From Deltaproteobacteria bacterium (GTDB lineage Bacteria; Myxococcota; Kuafuiibacteriia; Kuafuiibacteriales; Kuafuiibacteriaceae), in contig JADJPE010000005.1 in assembly GCA_016713425.1 (NCBI GenBank), positions 1,364,001 through 1,428,000 of the forward strand: a stretch of DNA of 64,000 nt. The letters run 5' to 3'. Made by a program: the position numbers and the translations under genes. Below are positions 42,348 through 51,235 of this stretch, piece by piece (the stretch's first letter is position 1; every line of letters begins with the position of its first letter). Below the pieces are notes generated by a model. The model searched no databases, had not been told where the DNA came from, and saw only the letters and a list, made by a program, of their open reading frames with translations.

Positions 42348-43232
42348 TCACTTTGGGTAGAAGTACTTCTCTTTTGTCTTTCGCGAAAGCTTTCGATGCT
42401 CGTGGTTGCCACGGTAGGATCCCCAAAACTGCATCAAGCGAAATGCAACGATTTCTTTGGTGCTCCTGGCCAAAGTTCGCTCTTGCATCGCCGCGCCCGC
42501 ATCCAGGAGCAGCGCGCTCGCGTAGTAGCGCACGAAGTCGGCGAAATGCACGTGAACTTCGGGCATGATGCCTTGCAGCGCGATGGCTTCTCGCTCGTAG
42601 CGACGCCGCACCTGAGCCCACCTCTCTCGATGAAGATGATAAACCGTGGCGTCGGCCACGTAGGCGAGGCGATGGCCCGACCCAACGACGCGCTTGGCCA
42701 TATCCATATCCTCGAGCCCGAGGAGATCCTCGTCGAAGCGCAGTTTCTTCCAGACGTCGCGACGCAGCGCCGCGTTGGCGTTGTTGACGAAGAAGCCGTC
42801 GGTTTGAGGAATTCGACTCTCCTCCGGATAGTACTTCTTGAAGATCTGTCGTTCGCTGAATTGGCTGGTCTCGTTGCCGATCTGACGCCCATAAGTATAG
42901 GCCGCAACCACATCTCGGATGGGCTGCACAAGCTTGGCGAGCCAGTGCTCGTCGACCGGGATGCAGTGCCCACTCACGAAAATGAGGTAGTCGCCTTGGG
43001 CGGCCTCGCATCCCCGATTGAGCGAGCGTCCGAAGCTGAACTCCGCCTTGTCGATGAACACGAGGCGCGCGCCGGCTTCCTTGGCGATGGACACGGTGCG
43101 ATCGGTCGAACCCGAGTCGACCACGATCACCTCGACGTCGAGTCCCGACGTGGCCTGCTTCCGGATTGCCGTCAGGAGCTTCGGGAGGTGCCGCGCTTCG
43201 TTGAGCGTTCGGATGATGATGCTGGCTTTCAC
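42348..43232 (-). CDS. Family 2 glycosyltransferase
   Basis: 294 residues. A GT2 N terminus (IIIRTLNEARHLPKLL), the VIVVDSGSTDRTVSIA strand, an FVSGHC motif where DxD is often found, and GLEDMDMAKRVVGSGH in the acceptor region. No N-terminal signal; the Arg/Lys-rich C terminus (RKLSRKTKEKYFYPK) may touch the membrane. Rhamnosyl- or similar O-chain transferases look like this. The start overlaps the upstream gene stop by 4 bp. Confidence 0.88.
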   Translation of the reverse strand: MKASIIIRTLNEARHLPKLLTAIRKQATSGLDVEVIVVDSGSTDRTVSIAKEAGARLVFIDKAEFSFGRSLNRGCEAAQGDYLIFVSGHCIPVDEHWLAKLVQPIRDVVAAYTYGRQIGNETSQFSERQIFKKYYPEESRIPQTDGFFVNNANAALRRDVWKKLRFDEDLLGLEDMDMAKRVVGSGHRLAYVADATVYHLHRERWAQVRRRYEREAIALQGIMPEVHVHFADFVRYYASALLLDAGAAMQERTLARSTKEIVAFRLMQFWGSYRGNHEHRKLSRKTKEKYFYPK

Positions 43233-44071
43233 GCGTCTCCTCGAACACCGTTTCTCGAACCCGAGACGGTGGTCTCGGGATACATGAAGCGCAGCCGGAA
43301 ATTTGGACGAATCCGTCGGTAGAGAAGGTCGATCTCCTCTGGGTAGGCCAAGTTGGGCAGAAACATGTCCCAGTGGATGGGGATGACTTCCTGGGCCTCG
43401 ATCTCCTCGGCGAGATGGAAGGCTTCACGGATCGTCATGTTGCCGATGATTCCTCGGCGCTCGCGAAAAAAGTTCCTCTCGTTGACGGGCAGCATCGCAA
43501 CATCGACGGGTCCCCCCGCGCGCACCGCCTCAATGAGTGCTTGGTGGGGCGAGGTGTCGCCGGCGTGATAGTAGCGTCGTCCGGCGAAATTTAGAATGTA
43601 GCCGACGAATGCAAGATGGCCCTCTGAGTCTCGGACAACCTCTGGATGCGCCGCCGGAACGACCTCGAGCTCGAGGTCGAGGTCGAGATCCTCGCCCAAT
43701 CTCATCCGCCCTTCGCGAGCCACGATGATCCGTTCGGCCGGGATTCCGGCCGCGACCAGCACCGGGACGCAATCGTTCGGACACACGATCCTCGCGCTCG
43801 GCGAAGCGGCCGCCAACGGGACCAGCGTCGTCGGGTCGCAATGGTCCATGTGGATGTGACTGACGAGCACGAAATCAGCGTCGCGAACGGCGCCGGGCTC
43901 GATGGGCGTCGGAGTCTGGCGCCTGAGATCACGCACGCCCTCGACCTCGAAGACATGCTCCGTCAGATACGGATCGAAGTAGACCACGGTCGGTCCGAGT
44001 TCGAGCCGAACGCCGGCTTGTCCTAGAAGCTCGACCTTGCCCTCGGTGTCCACGGACGCGGGCTCTGGCAT
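43229..44071 (-). CDS. Metallo-beta-lactamase-fold hydrolase (UlaG-like)
   Basis: 280 residues with metal ligands visible in SHIHMDHCDP, YYHAGDTSP and VIPIHWDMF. The order is that of the UlaG/L-ascorbate-6-phosphate lactonase branch of the fold. First gene of the minus-strand glycan operon, directly upstream of the glycosyltransferase with a 4-bp overlap, so its substrate may be a sugar derivative. The start is an ATG 209 bp from the divergent HAD gene. Confidence 0.88.
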   Translation of the reverse strand: MPEPASVDTEGKVELLGQAGVRLELGPTVVYFDPYLTEHVFEVEGVRDLRRQTPTPIEPGAVRDADFVLVSHIHMDHCDPTTLVPLAAASPSARIVCPNDCVPVLVAAGIPAERIIVAREGRMRLGEDLDLDLELEVVPAAHPEVVRDSEGHLAFVGYILNFAGRRYYHAGDTSPHQALIEAVRAGGPVDVAMLPVNERNFFRERRGIIGNMTIREAFHLAEEIEAQEVIPIHWDMFLPNLAYPEEIDLLYRRIRPNFRLRFMYPETTVSGSRNGVRGDA

Positions 44072-44280
44072 CGCTCATGCTTACCGCGCGTCTGCGGTGT
44101 ACGCAAAGATGTGTACGCACGGGGTCGAACCACCCGACCACCCGACCACCCACCCGAAGCACCGTCGGCTCTCGGCCCCGCTCGGCGCTTTAGGGAGTAT
44201 CCCTCGGCGGTGGACACGCGTGCGACAATTTGCGGGCGAGCGCGCCAAGGGGACCGCGAACGGGGTAGACTCGAGTCGTC

Positions 44281-45714
44281 TTGGAAGACCAGAAGCTAGA
44301 GGACCGACGGCTCGGTGGAGTGCAATCGAGGGATGGCCGCCACGCGCGCGTCGTCGACAAGTTCGTCGACCACGGCGCACCGCTCTCATTCGGAGCACTG
44401 AGCCTCGCCATTGTGCCACCGACCACGCGCTACCTCGTCCTCGATCTCGATCGAACGACCCATCTTGGTCGCAACCTCGGTGAGCTGCTTGGATGGGAGC
44501 TCTGCGCCCATCTCGCGTACGGGCCGGAGCGTCTGGCCGAACTCGAAGCCCACCGCCGCGGCCGCTTCTGCTTCGACTGGTCTCACCCATGGTCGCTGGT
44601 TCGTTATCTGTGCTTGGGTATTCGACTCTGGGCATACGCTGGTCTGTACTACCTCGCCTGGGGCAAAATCGGCGCGCGGCTCGATGGCCTTCGGCGCCGC
44701 GCGTACCGGCGTTTCGGAACTGAGCCCATTCGCGAAGTTCAGCGCGTGCCGCAGACGGCACTATTTCACCAGCTCTCGATGCTCCCGCTCGATACCTTGC
44801 GGAACCTTGCCCGGAACGTGTGGATGCGACATCGGAGTGACCAGGTCATCGAACGCGAGGACCTCGAGGCCTTGCGCGCGCGCTGTCCCAATCTGCGGAT
44901 CATCCTATCGAGCGCGTCTCCCACACCGATGGTCGAGGTCGCGGCCGAGATGCTGGGCGCCGACGACTTCTTCGCCTCTGCCATCGACGAACACGACGGC
45001 TACCTCTCGGCGCCGTTCGGCGGGCATCGCCTGCTCAAGCTGGAGCGCGAGCCGCGCCGGCTCTCGCCGCCGAGCAAGATTCACTTCAATGCCAGCTACG
45101 CCAAGATTCGACGTATCGTGGAGCGCTATCCTGATTTTTGCGACCCCGAGGTCATCAAGGTTGGGATGACCGACAATGGCTACGGTGAAGACCAGTGCTG
45201 GACGGAGTTTTTTAACATTGTCGCCGACCTAAACAGCAACACGCCTTTCTCTCCGATCGTGACGCCAACCTCGCCGCTCTTCGAGGTTCATTCCGCGCGC
45301 GTGCTGACGCACGCCGAACGCGCAACCGGTCGACTCGATGCGCGACGCAAGCTCGAAGAGAGCAAGGCAACAGCGCGTCAGCTCGACGATAACGCGCTTC
45401 GTGCGCGCCTGGGCGCGGTGCTGGCGGAGATAGAGGATCTCGCCAGCCGATACGAAGCAAGCGCGACCTCGATCGCCAGTGCCCTTGCGCGCGTCAAGGC
45501 GCGCACGAGCGAGCTGCGAGAACGGATCGAGACGCAGGTCAGGAACTACAACGAGGATCATGGACCCGAGCGGCGAGCAGTCCTCGGTCGGATCCGATCC
45601 GCGTTGAGTGAGGAGCTTGACCTTCGCCGTCAGATCGCCCGCATCGAAAGGCCGGTTTCGGAGCTCGCCTACGCGCTCACCAAGCAGCTCGAGTACGCGC
45701 GCGCATCACTTTGA
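44281..45714 (+). CDS. HAD-superfamily protein with a C-terminal coiled coil
   Basis: 477 residues from a TTG start. HAD motifs: VLDLDRTTHLG (nucleophile and acid Asp), ILSSASPTPMVE (motif II Ser), a Lys in LSPPSKIHF, and KVGMTDNGYGEDQCW (motif IV). The cap region carries two hydrophobic stretches (WSLVRYLCLGIRLWAYAGLY). From about residue 350 the protein is a long charged coiled coil. It resembles PSP-type phosphatases, but the coiled coil and membrane-like cap are unusual. Divergent from the glycan operon; a phosphatase for a sugar-phosphate step is one possibility. Confidence 0.75.
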   Translation: MEDQKLEDRRLGGVQSRDGRHARVVDKFVDHGAPLSFGALSLAIVPPTTRYLVLDLDRTTHLGRNLGELLGWELCAHLAYGPERLAELEAHRRGRFCFDWSHPWSLVRYLCLGIRLWAYAGLYYLAWGKIGARLDGLRRRAYRRFGTEPIREVQRVPQTALFHQLSMLPLDTLRNLARNVWMRHRSDQVIEREDLEALRARCPNLRIILSSASPTPMVEVAAEMLGADDFFASAIDEHDGYLSAPFGGHRLLKLEREPRRLSPPSKIHFNASYAKIRRIVERYPDFCDPEVIKVGMTDNGYGEDQCWTEFFNIVADLNSNTPFSPIVTPTSPLFEVHSARVLTHAERATGRLDARRKLEESKATARQLDDNALRARLGAVLAEIEDLASRYEASATSIASALARVKARTSELRERIETQVRNYNEDHGPERRAVLGRIRSALSEELDLRRQIARIERPVSELAYALTKQLEYARASL

Positions 45715-45732
45715 GGCGAACGCCCGGGCCGC

Positions 45733-45815
45733 GTGGTCTGCGCGATCCACGTGGTCTGCGCGATCCACGAGGTCTGCGCAGTCCACGAGGTCTGCGCAAT
45801 CCACGAGGCCTGGCG
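45733..45815. repeat. Non-coding 18-bp tandem repeat between convergent genes
   Basis: Four full copies and a partial copy of GTGGTCTGCGCGATCCAC / GAGGTCTGCGCAATCCAC lie 18 bp after the HAD gene stop and 68 bp before the stop of the convergent aldo/keto reductase gene. No supported gene crosses it. Confidence 0.85.
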
Positions 45816-45883
45816 ATCTTTCCATGCGGATCGCTCGGGCTGGACGGATGAGTCCGACGGCGCGGAACGCTCGAACGTTGCGA

Positions 45884-46675
45884 CTACTCGGCGCCTTTGA
45901 CGGCTCGCCCGAAGGCGCGCATCGATTCCATGGCCTCTCCTTCGAGTGGACCTTTCTCGAGGGCGGCGAGGTTTTCGCGAAGCTCGGCGGTCGTCTTGGG
46001 GCCCGTCAGAACGACGTCCACATGCGGACTCGTAAGGCAGAACCGGTAGCAATCGCCCGCCGTCGGCGGGTGGCCCTGCCATCCGCGCTGCGCCTTCAGG
46101 AGTTTGCGCCAGCTCGTCGCGGTGTACGCCACGATCGCCGGCTGACGGCGCGAGAGATGAGGAAAGATGTCGGTTTCCGCGCCCGGATGCGCGGCGTTGT
46201 AGCGGATCATGAGCATATCGAGCTCGGAGTCCTCGGCGAGGCGCCCTGCGCGCAAGCGATCATGGATCGATGTCCCGATCGCCTTCACCTTGCCTTCGTC
46301 GCGAAGCCGAATGAGCTCCTCTTGTACGGCCGGCGTAAGAGCCGACATCTTGCCCAGCCAGTAGAGCTGAAAGACATCGACCTGATCGACCTTGAGCGTT
46401 CGGAGAACAGCTTCTACGCCCCGCCTTAGGCTTCCCCGAAAGAACCCCAACAGTGGACCCGTGGCAACGACATAGCGTTCGCGATCGCGCGCGAGCGCAT
46501 CCTTGAGCGCGGGCGTGAGCCCCTTCATTCGCGGCGTCCAGAACACATAGTTCATGGACTCGAGCGCCTCGCGACAGCCAGACTCATCAAGGCCAAAGCT
46601 GGCTGAAAGACCGAGCCGAAAGACAGATCGACCGAAGGCACGCACGTTTCTGACGCAAAAGTCTGATTCACTCAT
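45884..46675 (-). CDS. Aldo/keto reductase family protein with a degenerate active site
   Basis: 263 residues with the AKR barrel pattern: SFGLDESGCREALESMNYVF, RYVVATGPLLGFFRGSLRRG, QVDVFQLYWLGK, EGKVKAIGTSIHDR, MIRYNAAHPGAE. At the catalytic positions the usual Asp is not seen before the Tyr, the Lys of VVIATK reads Gly (VVATG), and the His of LYQLHW reads Tyr (FQLYW). So it keeps the fold but probably not the classical Asp-Tyr-Lys-His chemistry. It lies between the HAD gene and a histidine phosphatase gene in the glycan region. Confidence 0.8.
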   Translation of the reverse strand: MSESDFCVRNVRAFGRSVFRLGLSASFGLDESGCREALESMNYVFWTPRMKGLTPALKDALARDRERYVVATGPLLGFFRGSLRRGVEAVLRTLKVDQVDVFQLYWLGKMSALTPAVQEELIRLRDEGKVKAIGTSIHDRLRAGRLAEDSELDMLMIRYNAAHPGAETDIFPHLSRRQPAIVAYTATSWRKLLKAQRGWQGHPPTAGDCYRFCLTSPHVDVVLTGPKTTAELRENLAALEKGPLEGEAMESMRAFGRAVKGAE

Positions 46676-46742
46676 CGTTCGTTACGCCAGCGTGAAAGTC
46701 TATCAGGCATGACTTGACGAAGCAGCCCCCCGGTGTCACCCG

Positions 46743-47417
46743 ATGAGTATCATGGCTCGTCCGACGCGCATCATCGCAGTTCGGCACGGTGAGACCGAAT
46801 GGAACGTCGAGGGTCGGCTCCAAGGATCGCGAGACAGCGCCCTTACAGAGCGTGGCCGAAAACAGAGTGAGCGCCTTGGCTGTGCGCTCACGAAGGTCAA
46901 GCTGACCGCCGCCTATTCGAGCGACCTCGGTCGAGCGAGGGAAACAGCCCAGATCGCGCTGGCGCGAGCTTCGAAGGCCAGCGTTCGGCTTGAGCTCGAT
47001 CCACGTCTCCGCGAGATCTCGTACGGTAGGATCGAGGGCCTCACGTGGCGCGAAGTCGAGGCGCTTCACCCGGATATCCACCGAAGTATGGAGGAACGGC
47101 GGCAAGATTTCGCGCCCCCCGGCGGTGAGAGCCGTACCGAGCTCGTCGAGCGCATCACCGAAACGTTCAAAGAGCTTGGACGCCGTCATCGCTCCGAAAC
47201 GATCTTCGTGGTGACACACGGGGGCGCGCTCAGTGCCTTCCTTCGCCACATCCTCGGTATTCCGGCCGCCGAACGCCGTTTCGTGCGCGCTGAGAATTGC
47301 GCCCTCAACCGGTTCGACTTTCGGGGCGACCACTTTCGTCTCGTCACGTGGGGCGAACGCACCCATCTCGATCTCGACGTGGATGTCGAAGTCGGAGTCG
47401 GAGTCGGAGTCGAATGA
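46743..47417 (+). CDS. Histidine phosphatase family protein (phosphoglycerate mutase-like)
   Basis: 224 residues. AVRHGETEWN has the phosphorylated His, SSDLGRARETAQ the second phosphate-binding Arg, LREISYGRIEGLTW the Glu, and VVTHGGALSAFL the second His. Members range from alpha-ribazole phosphatase to mutases. The C-terminal tail (DLDVDVEVGVGVGVE) is a low-complexity repeat beyond the family domain. Start could also be the second ATG at codon 4. Confidence 0.92.
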   Translation: MSIMARPTRIIAVRHGETEWNVEGRLQGSRDSALTERGRKQSERLGCALTKVKLTAAYSSDLGRARETAQIALARASKASVRLELDPRLREISYGRIEGLTWREVEALHPDIHRSMEERRQDFAPPGGESRTELVERITETFKELGRRHRSETIFVVTHGGALSAFLRHILGIPAAERRFVRAENCALNRFDFRGDHFRLVTWGERTHLDLDVDVEVGVGVGVE

Positions 47418-47437
47418 GCGCTGCTCGCGCCGTTGAC

Positions 47438-48676
47438 TCAGAGGCGGAGGCGCTGGCCTCGGCGCAATGCTTCGATCCTATAGAACGTCCCTCGCCAATC
47501 GATGCCACGATGCTTGAAGGTCACCCACGCAGAGCGGACAAGCGTCGTGAGCACGAGCGAAAGACCGATCGGCACAAAGATCCCCGGCACCCATCCAAGA
47601 CGCGCACGTCGACTCCAATCAACGCCGGACGAAAGCGAGGCCAACACTGCGACCGCACCGAACGCGCGGAGCACGTCAGACGAGGACTGAAGCAACGCCC
47701 ACCAGGGCGCCGCGATCACGGTCAAGAAGATCGGTACGACAAGAAACAGACGATAGAACCGCCAGTGCATCGACACACCGAAGAAGTTCTTCTCGAGACC
47801 CCGAAGCATGGCGGAAACACTCTCGTACCACTCGAGATGGATGCGACCGGCGGCCAGGTAGAAGGCAGCCCGAGCGCCCGCGTCGCGCAATATGAGCGCA
47901 AGGCCAACATCATCAGCCACCTCCATCCGAAGCGCGTCGAAGCCGGGGGAACGGTCGAACAAGCTACGTCGAACCAAGTTGAAGGCACCAATGCCGACGA
48001 AATACTTCCTCGTGCCGTGACGAACCCGGTCCGGCCGCACCGCGAGCAAGAACAAGGCGCTAAAGGCGATGAGCATCGCGCGTAGCATCACGCTCTTCGC
48101 ACGAAAAGAAGGTCCGATCGCCACGATGTCGTATTCATGGGCGAGCGCGAGCCTCATGACTTGCGCCAACACGCCGGGTCGATAATGTACGTCGGCATCG
48201 GTAAAGAGCAGCCATTCTCCGGTCGCGATCTTGGCCCCTTGGTCGAGCGCGTGCACCTTCCCCAGCCAACCCTCCGGAAGCTCGGTCACGCGGAGTACTC
48301 GGATTCGCGCATCTTCGGCCGCCATACGCTCCATGATCGCGGCCGTCTCGTCGGTCGATCGGTCATCGATGAGAACATACTCCAGGTTCGGGTAGTCTTC
48401 CGCGAGAAGGGTTCGCAAAGCGGCCTCGAGCGTGTTCGCTTCGTTGCAGGCCGGAATCAGGATCGACAGCTTCGGGTACGCGAGCGGGGGTTCGGCCTCG
48501 ACCCGGTCCAGCGACGAGATCCGTCGCGAGAGCACGACGAGCAGCAGTGAAACGCACAGCACGGCGAGCGAGCCGGCGAACGCCCACAACTCGACGAGGG
48601 AGACGGACAGACCGAAAACCGAGAGCCCCAAGACCGAGAGACCTAAGACCGACATCCCGAGCACCGACGACACCAT
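47438..48676 (-). CDS. Membrane glycosyltransferase family 2, HpnB-like
   Basis: 412 residues. The N-terminal transmembrane helix is preceded by SVLGLSV repeats. The GT-A domain has ILIPACNEANTLEAAL, LIDDRSTDETAA and the metal-binding FTDADVHYRPG; ADDVGLALILRDAGARAA is the acceptor loop, and three to four helices end the protein (FLVVPIFLTVIAAPWWALL). The overall plan matches hopene-associated glycosyltransferase HpnB, but no other hopanoid genes are visible. It starts 12 bp downstream of the trmB stop. Confidence 0.85.
   Translation of the reverse strand: MVSSVLGMSVLGLSVLGLSVFGLSVSLVELWAFAGSLAVLCVSLLLVVLSRRISSLDRVEAEPPLAYPKLSILIPACNEANTLEAALRTLLAEDYPNLEYVLIDDRSTDETAAIMERMAAEDARIRVLRVTELPEGWLGKVHALDQGAKIATGEWLLFTDADVHYRPGVLAQVMRLALAHEYDIVAIGPSFRAKSVMLRAMLIAFSALFLLAVRPDRVRHGTRKYFVGIGAFNLVRRSLFDRSPGFDALRMEVADDVGLALILRDAGARAAFYLAAGRIHLEWYESVSAMLRGLEKNFFGVSMHWRFYRLFLVVPIFLTVIAAPWWALLQSSSDVLRAFGAVAVLASLSSGVDWSRRARLGWVPGIFVPIGLSLVLTTLVRSAWVTFKHRGIDWRGTFYRIEALRRGQRLRL
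48600..48665 (-). repeat. 15-bp in-frame repeat at the glycosyltransferase N terminus
   Basis: Four copies of a 15-bp unit encode LGMSV, LGLSV, LGLSV and FGLSV in the first 25 codons, so the repeat lies in or next to the signal-anchor helix. Confidence 0.75.
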
Positions 48677-48688
48677 GCCTTCGCGGCA

Positions 48689-49393
48689 TCAGTGTGGCTC
48701 GGTCACCGCCTCACCGCCAGAGCCGACCCTAGCTGGATTCGTCTCCCGAAACTCGAGGTTCGAGACACGGCCCGACGACGGGCCCCGCTTCGCGAAGAGC
48801 ATCCGATATACCGGCTCGCCAACCAGCTCATGATGTCGCTCCCAGTCTGTGCGCTCATCGAAGGGCGATGGCACGACCATGCTAGGGTCGAGGAGGCTCT
48901 CGAAGGCTGGCTCTGCGGCCATGAAGTCGTACATTTCCTGCGCAAGAGGGAGAACATCCGACTGTAGAAACACACGTCCTCCGAGCGGCAGGAGATCCGC
49001 CATTCGAAGAACCGTCTTGGGCTGCAGAATGCGGCGTTTCCAGTGCCGGCGCTTGAAACAGGGATCCGGAAAGTGGACGTGAAAGCAGCGAACCTCGCCG
49101 GGCGCGGCCAGCGCGAGATTCGTGTCGGTGCTTGCATGAAAAACCGCGAGATTCCGCGGCCCCTCGGACTCTCGTCGTTTCATGAGGTTCTCGACCAACG
49201 GCTTTCGGACCTCGAGCCCCACGAAGTCGACGTCAGGATGGGCGAACGCACGCTGCCGAAGGAATGCGCCCGTCCCGCAGCCCAGGTCGACCTCGAGGGG
49301 GGCTTCTCGACCAAAGAGTGCGATGCGATCGATCACACCGAGATGAGTCGTCACGCTAAATGGGTTCGCGTGCTTTCGGATGCGCCGGCTCAC
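48689..49393 (-). CDS. trmB: tRNA (guanine-N7-)-methyltransferase
   Basis: 234 residues from the GTG at 49393; this start fits the family length, while the open frame continues upstream to 49564 without similarity. SAM-binding VDLGCGTGAFL is followed by FVGLEVRKPL and the family motif HVHFPDPCFKRRHWKRRI (usually PDPWxKxRHxKRR; Trp is Cys here). Methylates G46 in the tRNA variable loop. It diverges from the Thr-rich lipoprotein gene with a 123-bp gap. Confidence 0.92.
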   Translation of the reverse strand: MSRRIRKHANPFSVTTHLGVIDRIALFGREAPLEVDLGCGTGAFLRQRAFAHPDVDFVGLEVRKPLVENLMKRRESEGPRNLAVFHASTDTNLALAAPGEVRCFHVHFPDPCFKRRHWKRRILQPKTVLRMADLLPLGGRVFLQSDVLPLAQEMYDFMAAEPAFESLLDPSMVVPSPFDERTDWERHHELVGEPVYRMLFAKRGPSSGRVSNLEFRETNPARVGSGGEAVTEPH

Positions 49394-49516
49394 TGGGTCC
49401 GCGAAGCTGCCACGAGAAACGGCCCAACGTCGACTTCCACGTCGAGCACCGCCCGCGAAACGGCTGGTGGCCCGGCGAGTTCTGTGCAAGTGGACATAGG
49501 AAATGGGGCAAAACAC

Positions 49517-51187
49517 ATGAAGACGAAGGACACGAAACCTCGAACCCTGCGCCGCGCGAGCCAACTCGTCCGCGCCAGCATCGTCCCGACCCTCGGACTG
49601 CTCCTGGCGGCCTGCAGCGGGCGTTACGAGTCACCGCAAGCGGAGTGGTCGAACATCACGCCCGAGCAGCGCGCTCAGATTCGGCGAACGGTCCAATTCA
49701 TTACTGGGGGAAGTGTGCTCCCCGTTCAGGCGCTCGTCGTCGCAGGCGTCATCAACGCCGAAGGCCAGCGTGTTTTTGCCGACCGCGACGCGCCATCCAT
49801 CGTCATTACGGAGCGGTCCCTCGATCTCACGTCGAGCGCTGTCCTCCCCGAGCTCGACGAAACGGGTGCGTGGGATCCTACCGGCGGCTTCACCCAGTTC
49901 TTCGAACATGCCTTCGACGCAAACGGCGATGAGACGCGCGATGAAGAGGTTCACAAGGCCGTGCGTGAGTTCGAAGCCGGAGGTCTGTCACGCTTCGATT
50001 ACGTGATCACGACCGACACACCGCAAGACTTCTACGAAGTGAATACCCAACGCTCCCGGTTCGAAGTCGGCTCGGACATCGCGTATACGACCCGGCTTTG
50101 GCACCAGGTCACCGCCGACCGGCGTGTAGGCAATGGCCTCGTGCACAACCAGGTCTTCACATACCAGGATCAACCGACTCTGAAGATCGGCGTCAGGAAC
50201 GATGGATCGCTCGAGAGTTCGGTTCTCGTCGAGGACCACATCCGCTCTGAAGAAGGGTTCGACACCGTGGCCGTCTCTTCCCTCGATGTGGATTTGTCGG
50301 GCACCTACACTCGATATCGCCCCGTCTTCGTCGAGGCCAACGATCGTCCGGAGGCCGACTTCGCTACCGATACTTCGTCGAGCGGTGGCGTAACGACGAC
50401 GAGGACCAGCGTGACGACGACGTCCGAAGAGACGTCGACAATCAGCGGCCTCGAAGAAACCAAAGTCACGACGACGACCGTCCTCAGCGATCGAAAGACC
50501 GACGACAACAACGGTGCGCGCCAAATCTCCTCGGAGAACGTGACGCACACGACCGTTGTCTACACCTACGAGGTCGACACCCCGACCGATCCCGGGCTCG
50601 AGGAGGCCAAAGAGCGGTACCGAAACCATGTCATCACGACGCGCGCGACGACGACGGTCACCAACACCTACGAAAACAACGGCAACTTCACGACGCGCAC
50701 CGTCGTCAAGAACGAGCGCTACACCGACGACCCGGTCGTCCGAAACAAGGTCGAGGACTGGATGACCACCGAGTCGACAACCGTTCAGGCCTTCGACGCA
50801 GGCACTGGAGAGACAACGACGACGCGCGAAGGCACGAAGTGGCTTCTCGACCGGATCGAGATCGATCCCGACTTCAACGCCGTATCCTGGTCAATCTCGG
50901 GCACGCTCGACGTCACGGACGACAGCTCGACTCACTTCTTCGGCGACGACAAAGAGGGGATCGAAACCTGGAGCGTGCAAACGCGGAGCTATGACATGAA
51001 GTACAACTGGGGCGGAAATGGCGTTGAAGTCAAAGGCGACCTCGTCAACCGTCATTCGTCCATCACGCCGCCAAAGGGTACGCCACACACCATCGACGGC
51101 GACTGGGATGGCACGCTCGAAGTGAAGGTCGGTGGATCCGAGTTCGAGGTGTCGGCCGAGGAATGGCTGAACGGCGTTGAGCCTTAG
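49517..51187 (+). CDS. Thr-rich secreted lipoprotein
   Basis: 556 residues from the ATG at 49517. Signal peptide with lipobox LAAC (LGLLLAACSG). The mature protein has no family match by eye; it contains many Thr-rich beta-like segments (TRTSVTTTSEETSTISGLEE, TTRATTTVTNTYENNG) and a C-terminal beta-rich part ending with GDWDGTLEVKVGG. It looks like a surface or periplasmic beta-sheet protein. The FadL-like porin gene follows after 48 bp. Confidence 0.8.
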   Translation: MKTKDTKPRTLRRASQLVRASIVPTLGLLLAACSGRYESPQAEWSNITPEQRAQIRRTVQFITGGSVLPVQALVVAGVINAEGQRVFADRDAPSIVITERSLDLTSSAVLPELDETGAWDPTGGFTQFFEHAFDANGDETRDEEVHKAVREFEAGGLSRFDYVITTDTPQDFYEVNTQRSRFEVGSDIAYTTRLWHQVTADRRVGNGLVHNQVFTYQDQPTLKIGVRNDGSLESSVLVEDHIRSEEGFDTVAVSSLDVDLSGTYTRYRPVFVEANDRPEADFATDTSSSGGVTTTRTSVTTTSEETSTISGLEETKVTTTTVLSDRKTDDNNGARQISSENVTHTTVVYTYEVDTPTDPGLEEAKERYRNHVITTRATTTVTNTYENNGNFTTRTVVKNERYTDDPVVRNKVEDWMTTESTTVQAFDAGTGETTTTREGTKWLLDRIEIDPDFNAVSWSISGTLDVTDDSSTHFFGDDKEGIETWSVQTRSYDMKYNWGGNGVEVKGDLVNRHSSITPPKGTPHTIDGDWDGTLEVKVGGSEFEVSAEEWLNGVEP

Positions 51188-51235
51188 GCGTCTTCTTCTT
51201 GCCAGGACGACCGGATCTGAGCAACACGTCCGACC

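Noticed and set aside
49043..49516. Upstream extension of the Thr-rich lipoprotein frame
   Set aside because: It is antisense to trmB; the ATG at 49517 begins a proper lipoprotein signal.
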